A stretch of 64,000 nt of DNA from Pithys albifrons albifrons (lineage: Eukaryota > Chordata > Aves > Passeriformes > Thamnophilidae): the NCBI RefSeq assembly GCF_047495875.1, contig NC_092464.1, positions 5,366,737 through 5,430,736 of the forward strand, read 5' to 3'. Made by a program: the position numbers and the translations under genes. The notes under the pieces are model-generated. The model searched no databases. It saw nothing but the letters and a program-made list of their open reading frames with translations, and was not told the origin of the DNA. Numbering within the stretch: position 1 is the first letter of the stretch; the number at the start of each line of letters is the position of its first letter. Shown here in pieces: positions 9,393 to 64,000 of this stretch.

Positions 9393-10715
9393 TAGCTGCC
9401 AGGGACTCTGTGTGCGCTCCCTACCCAGGTTTTACAACAGGGTAGTGCTGGTCAGAGGCTGTAGCCCAGCTCTGCTTTCAACTGGCCCATTTTCTCCTAC
9501 AACTTCAAATCTACTGTGGGAAGAAATGTGCTTCCAGCTCCCCTTGACCACCACAGTTCCACTTTGCTGCTCTGAGGCTCTGTGGTCTTGCAGCTGCTCC
9601 CTCAGGCACCACCATGGACATGATATCCCCCTTCCCTGTACCTGGTGATGGTCCCACAAGGCATGGAGGAGAAGGCACCCCAGATCCACAGGCACTGGTC
9701 CTCTGCCTAATTTTAGGTACTCGCGTTTTCCAAAGACTCAGTGGACTCTTCCTACAGCTCCACTTGGCATCCCTCCAGCCCCAGTGTTGCAGCATGAGCA
9801 TGGATTAGCAGAGCTGGCTGTAAGCAGAGCTGTCCTTGCTGAACTTCCCTACAGCTCCCCCCTGAATCCTGATGGTTCCCAACGTGATTTGGCTGGTGTT
9901 CAGCCCTGCCCGCCGCTGGCAGCGACAGCATTTAACCACCATCATCACTTAAACATCCTTCAGCCCATGGCAGGGGTCCCGGGCATCCGTCCGTGGGTGT
10001 ACCCAGCAGAGACCTCCTGCACCCCGAGCAGACCCCCTTCTTCCCACATTCACACAAACACACGCACACGCAAAGGCAAAGTCAACACGGCTGCTGCATC
10101 ATCACACCCGACTCCGAGTCGAGCATCACTCCTTGATTGTAACCGCGTAAGGCACAGGACAGAATGAAACGCCGCCCCCCGGAGCCACCGGCTGGTTCTA
10201 CGAGCTCCGGCGGGGTCGGTCCCCTTGGGAGTGGGGACACCCGGGTCCCCCCGACTCTGCGGTCTGAGGATCATCTCCTCCGGCTTGGCTGAAGGCCCTG
10301 TCTCTGTTCCTCTGCGAAAGGCAGTGATGGCCACTGAGCGTCCGATTCCTCCCCCGGTGCTGGGGATGCTGCGAGCGCCGCCGCCGTGCGGGGCGCACAG
10401 ACCCCCATTCGCTGCACTTTCCCCAAGAGATCAGTCACATGGCGAGGGGGGACGACCCCGGTACCGCTGGCGGCGAGGAGGTCCCGCGGTCCCGGGCCAG
10501 CACCCGCACAGTCCGGGAGATCCCTCGCTCCGAATTCCCGGCGCCAACAGTCCCGAACGCAGCTTGAAAATCCAACAGCGCGGCGGGTGCCGAGGCAGCG
10601 ACGAGCGAGAAGGGACCTGCGGGGGCCACTGCCAGGACAGCCCCTGGTGGGACTGACCACGGGTCCAGCGGCCATCCCCATCCCGCCGGCGCTTCCCAAC
10701 CCCGCTGCCGGGGGC
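9393..10715 (-). other. Presumed 3' UTR of the MEKK2/3-like kinase, with a GC-rich island at 10130-10940
   Basis: Follows the stop codon directly. The part next to the stop is rich in G, C and CpG, and the island also covers the last coding exon. Antisense and sense frames here are open because of GC content. UTR extent is inferred from the candidate ATTAAA only. Confidence 0.45.
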
Positions 10716-52760
<42,045 letters not shown>

Positions 52761-52964
52761 CTGTGAAATAAAAAAGATGTGAGAAAAAGACTTCTCATGC
52801 ATGCTGTGCACCCAGAACCACCTCATTAAAGAAACAGGAGGGAAAACTGGGGGAAATGTTTATAATCCAGTGTCACTTTCATTTTGTTGCTCAAAAATTA
52901 GCTCCAATGTCTGCAACAGACTATTAGGAAAATGCCTACATTTTTCTGTATGCAATGGTGTATT

Positions 52965-53060
52965 TAATATATAAACATATATCTATTTATAAATATTAAA
53001 TATATAATTGATAAAATACTAAAATTCATTTCAAAATACATTAAAATACAATTCCTCTTC
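52965..53060. repeat. AT-rich low-complexity patch
   Basis: Nearly pure A/T with tatata and aaatat runs. Confidence 0.8.
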
Positions 53061-53232
53061 CCTTCCACATTTCCCCACTTACTAAAAACACAGGAATGTT
53101 TTTCCAAAGGGGTGGCAGGGAGAGCAGCCTGAAATGCTACAGGAAAACACTCCAGTAAAAGGTAATTTTCAGTTCTAGTTCAGAAAAAAACACCCACCAA
53201 AAACCCAAAACCACAACAAGAACATCCCCATA

Positions 53233-53420
53233 GTTTGGGTTTAGGGTATTTTTGTTTTGTTGTTGTTGGTTTGTTTTGGGTTGTTGTTTTTTTAAAGAAC
53301 CTCTGGGACAAGGACAGTTTCCACACAGATTTTGTGGTAGGAAAATACGCGAGACAAAAAAAGGAAGAAAAAAAATCCTTTTTTTTTTTTTGTGGAAGGG
53401 GAAGGGAAAGGGGGGAGGGA
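53233..53420. repeat. Low-complexity patch: TTTG-rich, poly-T and G/A-rich
   Basis: ttttgttttgttgttgttgg is followed by a poly-T run and then ggaaggggaagggaaagggg. Confidence 0.75.
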
Positions 53421-56400
53421 CAAGCTAAAACAAACCCACAAAAACAAAACCCCTTACGCTGCCCTCCAGGAATTTTCCACCAAAGCTCTAATCTCTGCAG
53501 TGCCCCTCACCCCTTTCTGTTTTCCAGCCTGATGACAACAAAAGTTTCCTGAACTCCCTGACACAAAACACAATCCATAAGGTCATGGGCAAACAGAGCT
53601 TCAGCAGGCATAGACAGAGCCACGCTTTGCTACCAAAACCATCTGATTCACCACCACTCTCCCACCTCCAAAGCTCCCTGGCCATGCCTGGCAGCATCTT
53701 CCAAGGGATCCACCTCTGGTTAACCCACCAGTGCCCTGCAAGGATAGTCCTGAACTTGTCTCAGGGAGGGACAGCAAGATTTGCTGGAGATCAATAGCAG
53801 TAATAATAAAAAATAATAATGAACCCACAAAAAAAGACAGAGTAATTTCAAAGTTTACTGGAATGGCTGTAAGCTGCACTCTCCATCCATCGCAAGAGAA
53901 AGACTTGTCGGCCTCCAAGAGCTGCCCAAGCTTCCCACAGACCACTTGTGACAAGTTGTTTACTGGATGGCAAAGCAAGGAAGGCCAATTTCCCTTGGAC
54001 TTCTGTCTTCTCCTTAAACACAAGGAGTTTCCAATGTCTAGGAAAGGTTCAGTTTACCTGACACATCCCTCAAAGGAGTAAGTGAGTCTTCCTCCCCTAC
54101 CACCCATCATTTTTGTCATTACTTTTTGCAAGACAATCATCTGAGTTCATCCAGCACAGGTTTATAAATTCCTGGTGCTGCAAGCCCAAATGCATGATTA
54201 TGAAAGTCACATTTCTTAGAAGTCAGGCTACAGATCTCTGCCAGAAGAGACCTTTTGCATCTCTCCCAACATAGCAAAGCAAGGGCAATCCACTCCTTTG
54301 CAGTAACTCCTTAAATTGAGCTGATCTTCAGAAATACCCAACCATCCACTTAAGCAGCCAAGAACCAGTGGTGTGTAACTGGGCTCCAGCTGTTCTGAAT
54401 CAGTTATTGAAGAACAGAAAGAAAACGACAGAGAAGCTGTTTCTTGGATTTGACTGTCAACTCAGCATCTTTGTTCCTCCATCAACTAAAAAGCCAATGC
54501 AAGAGAACATTCTGAAAACTATGTGAGGATTTTTAGTTATAAAACATGAGTGTTACTGTAAAAAAATCCCCAAAATACACATCCATGCCATCACTGCTAT
54601 AAAATAAGGTAAGAAAACTTCTCCCTATCTGAGCAGCAAAGGTTGTTTTCTGCTGCTGGACTGTGAAAGAACATGACTTAAGAAAAAGCAGAAATACACT
54701 ATTTCCTTGAACTAACGTATTTATTTGTGCTTAACTACTTTTCAACTATTTTTAACAGTGTGTTTTTAGTCCAAGAGAGCTGCAGTTTCACAGAGATGAT
54801 GACCCAAAGCCTCAACTTTTCAAAACAAAAACCCCCATGCCATGGTCTGAAGCAACTTCTGAGCAGGAGCACAATTTGCATCATCGGTTGCAAAACCAAC
54901 ACTTCCCAGTCCTCTCCATGACAGCTTTGCACAGGGACTGATGCCTTCCAGACTAAGCCTCTTGCCCATTCTAATTACTGCTCTTGGGGTCTCCAAGCTG
55001 ACTCCCAAGAAGGGTGGAGAACTTTGTTTCATGGAAATAAGCAGACAGCTCAGCCAGTTCAGTCAAAATTCAAACAAGCACTGGAGCTAACTGGATAATT
55101 AAATCCAAATGCCACTTGCAAGCCTTTCCAGCAAAAGGGGCGTCACAGGCTGCTTGTTCTTCATTTGGCTTGGTCTGAGGGAGGAGAGGGTGCAGGGTAG
55201 ACAGCTCTCCCAGGGACAAAATGCCAATCATTGGGAATGCCATGCCCAAGGGACAAACAAGATCAGGTTCTCCTGATCCAGCCCTGGCAGGACAGAAGTT
55301 TTCTCCAGCCATGTGAGAAGGCAGCATTGAGACTGCACAGCAAACATCTTCCCATGGCTCCAGAACAAAACAGCTGTGAATTGTGCACCACCAATAAGTA
55401 TCCCCAGAGCTTGGATGGACTTGGAAAGTCATGGAAATGGTTGTGCAACGTGAGCAGGTTCTTGCACCCGAACAACCTTCTGGCTCAGCTTCGCTTTTGC
55501 AGCATTTTGTACAAATTTACTTAAGGTACTGTAGGTTGACAGGATGAATTGTACAGTGATGCCTGCTCTCTCCCCAGCACACATAGAAACAGGATTATTT
55601 CTACCATGGGAGGCCAGGACAAAAAAAAATCTGATTACAGAAACAGCAAAAATGAAACATAAAAATAACTTGTACTTAGTGCTGTCCCTCTGTCTCCAGT
55701 GTCTCTTCTTCCATCTTCAGTTCTGTCTTTATTTTCAGCTATTTCACTTAGTAGGAAACTCATTTATTTCTTCCCTACTTCCCACCAAAATCCTAATTTT
55801 GTGCTTTTTAAATCAACTTCCTGAGACAAAGCTTGTTTGACCAGCCCATCCAACTATGAACCACTTCCAAACAAAAATAGTAGATGTCTCAAAAATATTA
55901 ATTTCCCAGAGGTTTGGAGGCAGGGGGAAATATTGACAGTCACATTTAAGAGAGGAACACACAGAAGTAATAAGCCAAGAGCACTCCCAGGAAGCAAGGA
56001 CCAGTGGAGCTACAGTGGATATGGGAAGGCTTGGGTTTATTTTTTATTCAAGTACACTCATCCATTTTGGCAGGAACTTACATGAAACCAGAATACCTCC
56101 TTCTCTCTCATCAAGTTTTTAGTCCTGCAAGATGTTAAGACTTACAAGTCCCAGGCACTGCCAATGGGAATGTGGAGCATTTGGCACTTGGGAAAAATCA
56201 GCTAGGGAGTGAAATCAGAAAGCCAGAAGATGACACATCTCCCTGCCCTTCAGATCCACGTTTCCGGTGCTGCTACGTGGCTTTGGTTCCTGCCTGCGTG
56301 AGGGAGAGAGGAACCTGGAGTTTCAGTCTTAGTACAGCCAGTTCACTGCTCATCGAGGAGGAAAAAATAAAAAACCCACAAGGGAGAAATACAAAGCCTG

Positions 56401-57896
56401 AAGGTCAACATGGACCACCCAAAACAATTTCAGAGTCAGGAGAGAAAGCAAATGAAGAAGGGACAAAGGAATAACTTAGCTGTGCTCAGATGGTCTAGAC
56501 AGTGCTGTTATTGTTGGCTTCACTAATAGGTCATTACTAAGAGGCAGCTTACGGTAGTTCCATGAAGCTGCTTCCACCAACACTGCAAAAAAACAGGCAC
56601 CAGCTGGATGAAGCCCACAGAGGGAATCCTATAAAACATGGTGAGTTCTGATCTCGGCCTCTCACACACCCCAGGCAGAGTTGGGGCTTGGAAGAGTCAG
56701 GGAAAAGTCCTGGGCATTGCAGAAGGGAAGAATATTGTCCTGTGAGTCATTCCTGAGCAAGGTTGGAGCATGTGGCCTTGGGGCTGTACGTTGTCACACA
56801 CACACTTCCACGTGGATCCAGGGAAAAACCACAGATGTGACCACTGAAGATCCCACTGTGCTTTTCACAACTCTGGTGCTGATAGTCCAGCTGAGCCTTC
56901 ATGCCTGGGTAAACTCCAGCAGCTACTCCATCTCCAGCATCCACCTCTCCAGGAGATGAAAACACTGGGGATACCCCCCAGGCAGAGGGAAGCGTTCTGT
57001 GAGGGCTGAGAGGGGATGAAGAAAGGATGGGGAGCCCTATAGAAGAACTGCCACCTTCAGTAAAAGCTCTTTCAAAAGGTGAGACTTTGAACATACAGTT
57101 GCAAAAATACTGACATGTAATAAAACACAGTGAGAAGAAATATGGAACCACGTGGTGATGACACTGACAATCCTGGCTTTGGTTTGCAGAGACATCAGCT
57201 TTCCATTTCCTCTGATTTTTGGAAACACATGATTTTCATATCAACTGGTATACAATATTTATCATTTACCAAAGACAACTGAAAGACAAGATTCACTCCC
57301 TCAGCATCACTCAGTACCTGAAAAGAGCAGCCCCTGTCCTGATGGACTTTCAGCTACACTGTTGGATGGAAAGAGATGAGCTGTTTTTTATGTCTAATTT
57401 GAAGGACAGGAATCTGAGACAGACAAAAATAAAAAGCCTTGCTGAAGACTACATAAGTCTGCAGCCAGAGCTAAATACATTAACAGAGCTTAAATTCAGA
57501 AAGGACTTAACCTGATCTGGCCTTCCTGGCTGTATACAAGGGCCACAGAAATTCATTTAGCAGCCTCTACATCCCTATCTTGACCTGGAATCACACAAAC
57601 AGCCCCTTTCAAAAAGTCTTAGTCTAAAGAGCTCATGCACTTAATCCAATAACCTCTTTGCAACTAATATCTCAATTCCAGTTTGAGCATAGTTCGCTTG
57701 GTATGCCAATCATTAGATCTTGATATCCCTGTACCTTACAGACCCCTCTATTAATAGACACTCCCCATCTCCTGCAAGTATTCCCAGACTGCAATCTCAC
57801 GCCCTTTTAACCCTTCTTCATTTAACTAAATGGAAATAAAAAGCTTCTGACACTAGAGCAATCCTTCACTCATTTCTTCAGCTCTTTCCAGGTGTA

Positions 57897-57917
57897 CTTA
57901 TTTATTTATTTATTTTA
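57897..57917. repeat. TTTA microsatellite
   Basis: About five tttat units. Confidence 0.85.
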
Positions 57918-60075
57918 TGAAGACAAGAGGGACCATCAGAGAAGCATGTAATGCTCAGTGGCCAAGGCACCTTCTCATGTGAGCATGAGGTAACAGCAAA
58001 CTTGGTCAACATGTGCCAGTGAAGGTTCCCATCTGCCAGACCAAGAGCCACCTGAATTCCCACAGAAGGTCAATGTCAGACCAGTCCTGGATTTGCTTTC
58101 CTAATCCAGAGAACAGGACAACACTCACCCATGTGAAAGCAGGTGTCAAAGAACTAGCTTCTGAAGATAAATATTGTTCTTTCTCCAACACCCAGAGGGA
58201 AGAAAGGCTTGGAGATGAAGAGAAACACCTCACTTGGAGTTTCCTCAACACTGTCAAGAGGCACATACTGCCACCAGGATTCAGCCAATGCACAAGATAC
58301 CAGGGGCAGAGGTACCAATGCATCATGGACTTGAAGATCTTAATGGCCTTTTCCAAATGAAATGATTCTGACTCTAAACACAAGAGACCAATTAGTAAGT
58401 GAACACCACCACAATGACTATCCCAGTCAATACTAAGAGACCACTGAGGTAGAAGCTCAAGAGCCTGACTTAGACAGTGACAAAAAGCCCTAAGCAAGCA
58501 AAGAAGGGACCCAGACACTGTGACAGGCAGGTAAAAATACTGCTTTGGAACTTAACACTCCTAGAAGGGCTGTCTGTGAATGAGCTGTGGCAAAACAGAA
58601 CTGCTGCCTGCCTCCATCTGGTGAGAGATGCAGATAAACCTCCATGTAAATTCAACCCACATGCACAAAGCATTTTGCCACTGTCTGGAACCATGTCCAG
58701 AATCTGATAAAGAGAAGAATTATCCAATTACCCTCCCCCAGTCCAGATTGCAGTGCAGCAGACACACCAGTGGAGCACGTTCCCTTTGCAAGTCAGCAAA
58801 GGCTCAGCAGCAGCTGGATCCTGCTGCCGCTCTCCCTCCTGCAACCCCACCCAAGGGATGCCAAGGTCACCCCTGTGCAGGACTCAAGGGCAGGGCACAG
58901 CCCAGCAGGTCAAACAGCGCAATTATACAGGAGGAAGTGAGGAAAGACCCTCCTGATATGCATGATTTCTTGGCAGGAGTTTGCTCACTGACATCTTTAA
59001 GCTTGGGACACACAAACTCACATAGAAAACTAATGCTGTGAGATGCTGGGGGTTCTGGAAAGCACATTCCTCCTTATCAAAGAACTGTGATGCTGAAGGG
59101 TGCATCATAGGAGATTATTAACACTTTACCTGACAAATTGCTGGTAACTCTTGCTCTTCATAAGTTACATCAGTTTGGATTTTAATTTAGCTTTTACAGC
59201 ACAATTAGTAACTGCTTTGTGAAAAGAAATGAAACCAAACCCATCAGAGGCTTTTGACAGCTACAGATGTCCATCATGCCAAATGCCCAACAGAACATCT
59301 GTGGGTTACACTGTCTCACAGACTCTTTTCTCAGGGGTAAAGCTTCTGCCTCCTATTCCCTTTCTACCCCGTGCTATTCCTCAGGCTATCCCACACAACT
59401 ATTGGAAAAATTGCACAGCCAGATTGGACACCATATTTAGATCAAAAACAATCCTTCCTTTGCATCCCCTTGCAAAGGAGGACAGAGATTAGTATTCAGG
59501 AATGGACTTGGGAGGGGAAAGCAAGCTTTAAAAAAAGTCAAGCCACTTATTTTTAAAATGGTAATTATAAAACTGTCTATCACATATAAGACTAAAATCT
59601 GATCACCAGTGACAGGACCCAACCAGCCCCCAAAACACTCATGAGCACAAATAAGCAAACACCTCCAATGTAATACAGACATGCCAAAGAGCCCAATCAC
59701 TTAGTGAGAGCACTGAAAAAACAGCAAAGCAGATTAAACTGGAACATAATTCATAATTTATGGCATAACATATTTGATAGCCAGGGTGTGAGATCATGAA
59801 GAACTTGAACAGCCCTCTGAATTTCCCCAGGAAAAACCAAAAGCAAAAGCATCACTACTGGGACTGCACCTCACCTTAGGAGAGGTGAGAACAAGGCCCT
59901 TAAAACCTTGAGTGATCAGTGCCTTGCAAACACCAAAACCAAAACATTTGGAATGACAAGTTTTATCCTATGTGAACATTTCAGTGGTTAAGCCACAGAT
60001 CACACAAGAAATTTCTCTTGATAAATGCGAAGAGCTGTGGCACAATGTTGATGTTCCCTCACCCCAGAGACTTAC

Positions 60076-60100
60076 CAGGGACTTCTGCAATGGAAAAGGA
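60076..60100 (-). other. Candidate 25-nt upstream exon (microexon or 5' UTR) of the MAP3K2/3-like gene
   Basis: On the minus strand, a pyrimidine-rich tract ending caatcccag precedes 25 nt that end in CTG|gtaagtctct, a near-perfect donor. It would keep an open frame into the 52720-52760 exon but contains no ATG. No protein similarity supports it. Confidence 0.3.
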
Positions 60101-60699
60101 CTGGGATTGAAAAGATGTTTGGTTTAGCTCAGCGGGGAGGGAAAGCAAGGTGATGTCTGTGGTTCACCACAACCCTCCGCTCCCAAAATAGCCATCCCTC
60201 TGACAGCGCCACACACAGTAAAATTCCACGGGACTGGAGCCACTGGCAGAGCTCCCCCATGCTCTGCACCATGCTGACCTCCTCCACAGCCCCAGCCCCC
60301 TGCACACTTGCCACCACAAGTCCCCTGTAGATCCCTACACATGCAGAGGATGGTGAAGCTGGGATAGAAGCCATTTTTCCCCTGGATACAGCCCATGCAA
60401 CATCCTGACAGTCATTCTCCTCCTTCCTTCTCTTAGCCCTCCCTCTCCAGTAGCACAGAAACACAACCTGTGGAGGTCCAGCCATGGCACCTCCACACCC
60501 TTCAACCCTCCATCGCTAATGAGGCAAATGTCTGGGTTAAAATCAGGTGGCCTTTGATGAGGGGAAGATTTGCTGAAGAGGGCAGAGTTGGGAAAAACAG
60601 GGGCTGCCCCACCAAATCCAGCCATGAACTTGCAACCTGGAGCAGAAGACTTGATGGTCTGATAGTAAAAACACCAGTTTTTAGTGATAGAAAGTGTTT

Positions 60700-60900
60700 C
60701 AGTGCTCCCTCAGCTGCTCCTCATCAGACTTGTGCTCCAAAACCTTCTCCAGCTCCATTGCCCTTCTCTGGACTCACTCCAGCACCTCAACATCTTTGTT
60801 GTAGTGAGGGGCCCAAAAGTGAACACAGGATTCGAGGTACCTCCCCCAGTGCCCATGATGCCATTTGGCCTTCTTGGCCAACTGGGCACACAATGAAGGT
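60700..60900 (-). mobile_element. CR1 LINE internal fragment, antisense
   Basis: ctccagctccattgcccttc, tctggactcactccagcacc and tggccttcttggccaactgg are the reversed CR1 3' UTR-proximal wording. Confidence 0.85.
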
Positions 60901-61296
60901 GTAACTGGCTTAGCTGTTTTGCCTCTAAGCACTTCTTAACTTGGCTGTGAACCAGGAAGGTGTCCATGAACCCACCAGAGGAGTGCAGGAAACAAAGACA
61001 GTGCACATCAATCCCGTGCTACTGAAGCTCATGAAGAGACCCAAGCATGGCAAAGGTTAAAAAATCAGTCTCTGTTAGCCAAAGAGCAAGGATTTACCCC
61101 ACAGAGCACCAAAGAGAAACTTAACCCAGGCTTGATCATTCCAGCTGCCAAAGTCTTCCCAGCCCTGAACAGGCTTCCACACTGGGTGTCTCCCATTTGG
61201 GGAAGATGGGAGAGAGAGGGGAACAGGGCAGTGGCAGTCAGGGCTTTCCTATTAAAGCACAGAGTGCTACAAGATAAGCTGTGCTAACTCTCTGCC

Positions 61297-61345
61297 TCTT
61301 AGAATCGCTTAAGTTGAAAGAGATCCTTCAGATCTTGGACAAACA
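61297..61345 (-). mobile_element. CR1 LINE 3' tail relic, antisense
   Basis: agaatcgcttaagttgaaag agatccttcagatc resembles a reversed CR1 terminus. Very short. Confidence 0.55.
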
Positions 61346-64000
61346 GGTTGTTTCTCATTTGCTTTTGCAGATTAAAGCTAGCCTAGGACAGCTGCAAGCA
61401 GGGGTTAAACCCCTAAAAGCAAAATGAACCACAAAATTTAACCACATTTAAGAACATTTTGCATACCTGGAGTCGATAGCTCTGCTACTCCTCACCACTT
61501 CAAAGGTACCAGATACTGGTTTCTCTCCCATCCCACAACAAACTTCCACAGCTTTTTTGCTGTGCCCTTTGCTCCAAAGACACTAATTTTTCTTCAAGGG
61601 ATTATCATAATTAAATTAAATTTGGGCCAATTTTTCCAGTAGTTTTCCTGCTAAGCTTGAAATTTGTTCCTGATGAAGAAGGGCTTATGTGCCTAAAAGG
61701 CAGCATGGTTTTTTCCACCTCTATCATTTTGGTCTAATAAAAGATATTACCTCTCCCCACAACCTGTACCTCTCTCTTGAGCACACTTGAAAGGAGAAAT
61801 ATGTTTACCCAGAAAGAAATGTAGTTGGCAAGTTATTTCCCCTGACTGCCTCGATACCTCTGAAGGTTATTTGCGGGCTCATAAAGAACTCTTTTTCCCT
61901 CCTAGCCCAGCTACTTCCAGAGCTCAAAGCCACAGTCCAGAGCCCATGAACTCCTAACCTGTTGCTGTAGCAACGGCTGCAATGTCCCAAATATGATGCA
62001 GGTCCAGTTCCCACATTCCCCAGGTGCCCAAAGCACCTGGCATGACCCTAAACTGGAGCCCTGATGCAGTGAGTACAGTGCCAGGAAAGGGAGGAGACAC
62101 AGGCACCTTTTAACTCAGTCACCTCTTAAAAATAAAAAACCTCTGAGCTAGAAAGCCTGATGTGTCTTATTACAACATAAAGTACTGCAATTCAACCTGA
62201 ATTCATTTTTCTTTAATAGCTCTCAGCACATAAAGAGCAAGTTAAGAACGATAAGGAAGTGAAGAGCAAAACCACAGCCTGAGAGTGAGGTATGAGGAAA
62301 GCACAGCATGGGAGAGCTGAGCCATCAATGCCTGTGTGTGTGGGGATAGGGAGAGTCAGTCTGCTCACCCCAAAAAGCTTGGGCAGTTCTCTCCATTTCA
62401 ACAACCCCCCAAAACACAATTAATTGGGTTAAATGCCCAGACCATGACTGTGCAAACAGGCCCCCTCCTCCTTCAGCAAACTGCTGCAGCTTCTGCCAGC
62501 CCAGCCTGCTGTTGTCTTCTCCCAACACTCACCCTGTCAAGGCAGGACTATAAACAAGCATCTTTCTCCCAACTCCCACACCTCAGGTGACCTCTCTGCT
62601 GTAGCAAAAGCCACACTCACTCCAGCAAAGTGCTAAAGACCTAAACCTAGAGTTATATGTACATACACTGAGCAGAATTAGATCAGTCTTCCTGGAGTTT
62701 TTATCATCAGAAATACACATCCATGCACACAGCATTTCATAACCAAAATTCAGAACACCTGAATCATTTTAAAACAAAAAGGATAAAAGTTAAGCAACAA
62801 ACAAGCTGGTGCTTTTTCTACAAACTTCTGTGGGTTTTTTTAATATTACTTTTACTGTTATGTTTAAACACTGCAATTTTTAACACCTATTGGTCTCTCC
62901 ACTGTGTTGCATTGGAGACATGAATATCTTTTAAAGTGTTAAAGCACATGATGGTCCACAGCTGCATTTTGATCAACTACAAAGAGGTCTTGGAGCCTCG
63001 AGCAGAGGTGGCAGATGGAAATGGGCTGCCAGCTGAAGGAATAAAAAGACCCAGTGCCAAGGACTGAGGCTACCCCCAAGCTGGCACATGTAGAGATATT
63101 GTCTTGGACCTGCAACAGCACTGGGATCCCACAGCTGCACAGGGCTGGTCCAAGCACTGCATGACACAACCAAAGTGCTCTGGCAGAGGTGCAGCCCCCG
63201 TAGACACCAGAAGTCCCTACTTCCCGTCTTGTGGTCTTCAGACAAGGTCATGCAACTTCCCTAGAACGTGTCTAGGAGTGAACGGTCCTATGCTGAACTT
63301 GGAGACCCTGAGCAGACTATGAACAGGATCCTAGGAAGAAAGGCAGACCTGGAACAGACTGTTGGGCATCACTTTATCCAACACATCACCACTGCAGTTC
63401 ATCAGAAGGGAATCAGTGACATAACTGCATATTCCATGCACTTAAATGCTCCCTTATCCCAGTGCATAGAGGAAAGAAACACACACAGAAGGAAGAGAGG
63501 GAGAAATGAAACTAATGAACCCTAAAAATTCAGGCCAAATTTCTGTGTGTCAGCAAAGCTGTTGCAATGATTCCTCAGATAACAAGCACCACTTATGGAG
63601 ATACACATCACTTCAACCACCTTATCATGACAGTCAAGCCATAGACCAGACTCAGGACCACCATATGACCCTCTCTGGATGCAGCCTGGCAGACCTAACT
63701 GGTCCCTGCACAGGGGTGGATACTGTTAGTGATGAGCTGTAGCAGCAATGACATCTGGGGGAGGGGACACACACAGCACCTTCCACCCACACACAAGTGC
63801 AAGTAGAACTGCAAACCTGCACGAGACTCCTACTGATTCAGCTCACATTCACAAAAAACAGACATAGTGCCTTGCAAAAGGGGGTTCTCTTCACTACAGA
63901 ATTCCCATAATTAGTGCTGCTCTAGTGCTTCCATACGATGTTCACAGCTGGCTGAAGGCACCTCGAGCAGGTTCTATCAAACACCCCCTGTACAACAAAT

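Larger units (their letters stand above)
52761..64000 (-). other. Upstream intron or 5' flank of the MAP3K2/3-like gene
   Basis: No further coding exon is secure. Contains a T/G-rich and homopolymer-rich patch (53233-53420), a very AT-rich patch (52965-53060), a TTTA microsatellite (57897-57917), two CR1 fragments (60700-60900, 61297-61345) and a 25-nt exon candidate at 60076-60100. No GC-rich first-exon island is visible, so the promoter is probably outside the window. Confidence 0.55.

Noticed and set aside
58006..58518. 170-codon minus-strand frame
   Set aside because: No splice or domain evidence; composition is like chance ORFs.
60129..60485. 118-codon minus-strand frame as a possible kinase first exon
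   Set aside because: No match to the MAP3K2/3 N-terminus and no donor giving the required phase was found.

Overview
Passerine-type bird nuclear DNA. The window is intron-rich, has avian CR1 LINE 3' ends on both strands, and carries one SINE with a tRNA-Ile-like head and a CR1-like tail, the design of TguSINE1 known from passerines. I see no bacterial, organellar or intact viral genes. Two protein-coding genes are supported, both on the minus strand and arranged head to tail. Almost all open frames elsewhere are chance ORFs or repeat shadows. Layout, left to right: (1) About 0.9-6.3 kb holds the first seven coding exons of ACAA1, peroxisomal 3-ketoacyl-CoA thiolase. The gene is transcribed leftward and its C-terminal half lies beyond base 1. 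All exon phases fit and the nucleophilic cysteine is present. (2) About 6.1-6.5 kb is the GC-rich ACAA1 promoter. (3) 6556-7155 is a perfect 50-copy array of a 12-bp purine unit, followed by about 400 bp of degenerate A/G-rich sequence. (4) About 7.6-9.4 kb is intergenic with two CR1 fragments. (5) 9.4-52.8 kb is a MEKK2/MEKK3-family MAP3K, transcribed leftward. Sixteen exons could be placed with GT-AG sites and unbroken phase: an N-terminal segment, a PB1 domain, a Ser-rich linker and a complete kinase domain. An uncommon GC-rich island covers its last coding exon and 3' region. (6) 52.8-64 kb is probably the first intron or upstream region of this kinase. It has one candidate 25-nt upstream exon, CR1 fragments and nothing else recognisable. 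ACAA1 does the thiolytic step of peroxisomal beta-oxidation, and the kinase would act through MEK5/ERK5, JNK or NF-kB pathways as MEKK2/3 do. Nothing suggests shared function; the two are only neighbours. The main points of interest are the kinase itself, whose sequence mixes MAP3K2- and MAP3K3-like residues beside ACAA1 (a location that fits neither human gene), its unplaced start codon, the perfect minisatellite at the ACAA1 promoter, and changes in the ACAA1 targeting presequence. I do not see a new biological system here; the strongest candidate for something under-described is the third MEKK2/3-type kinase.
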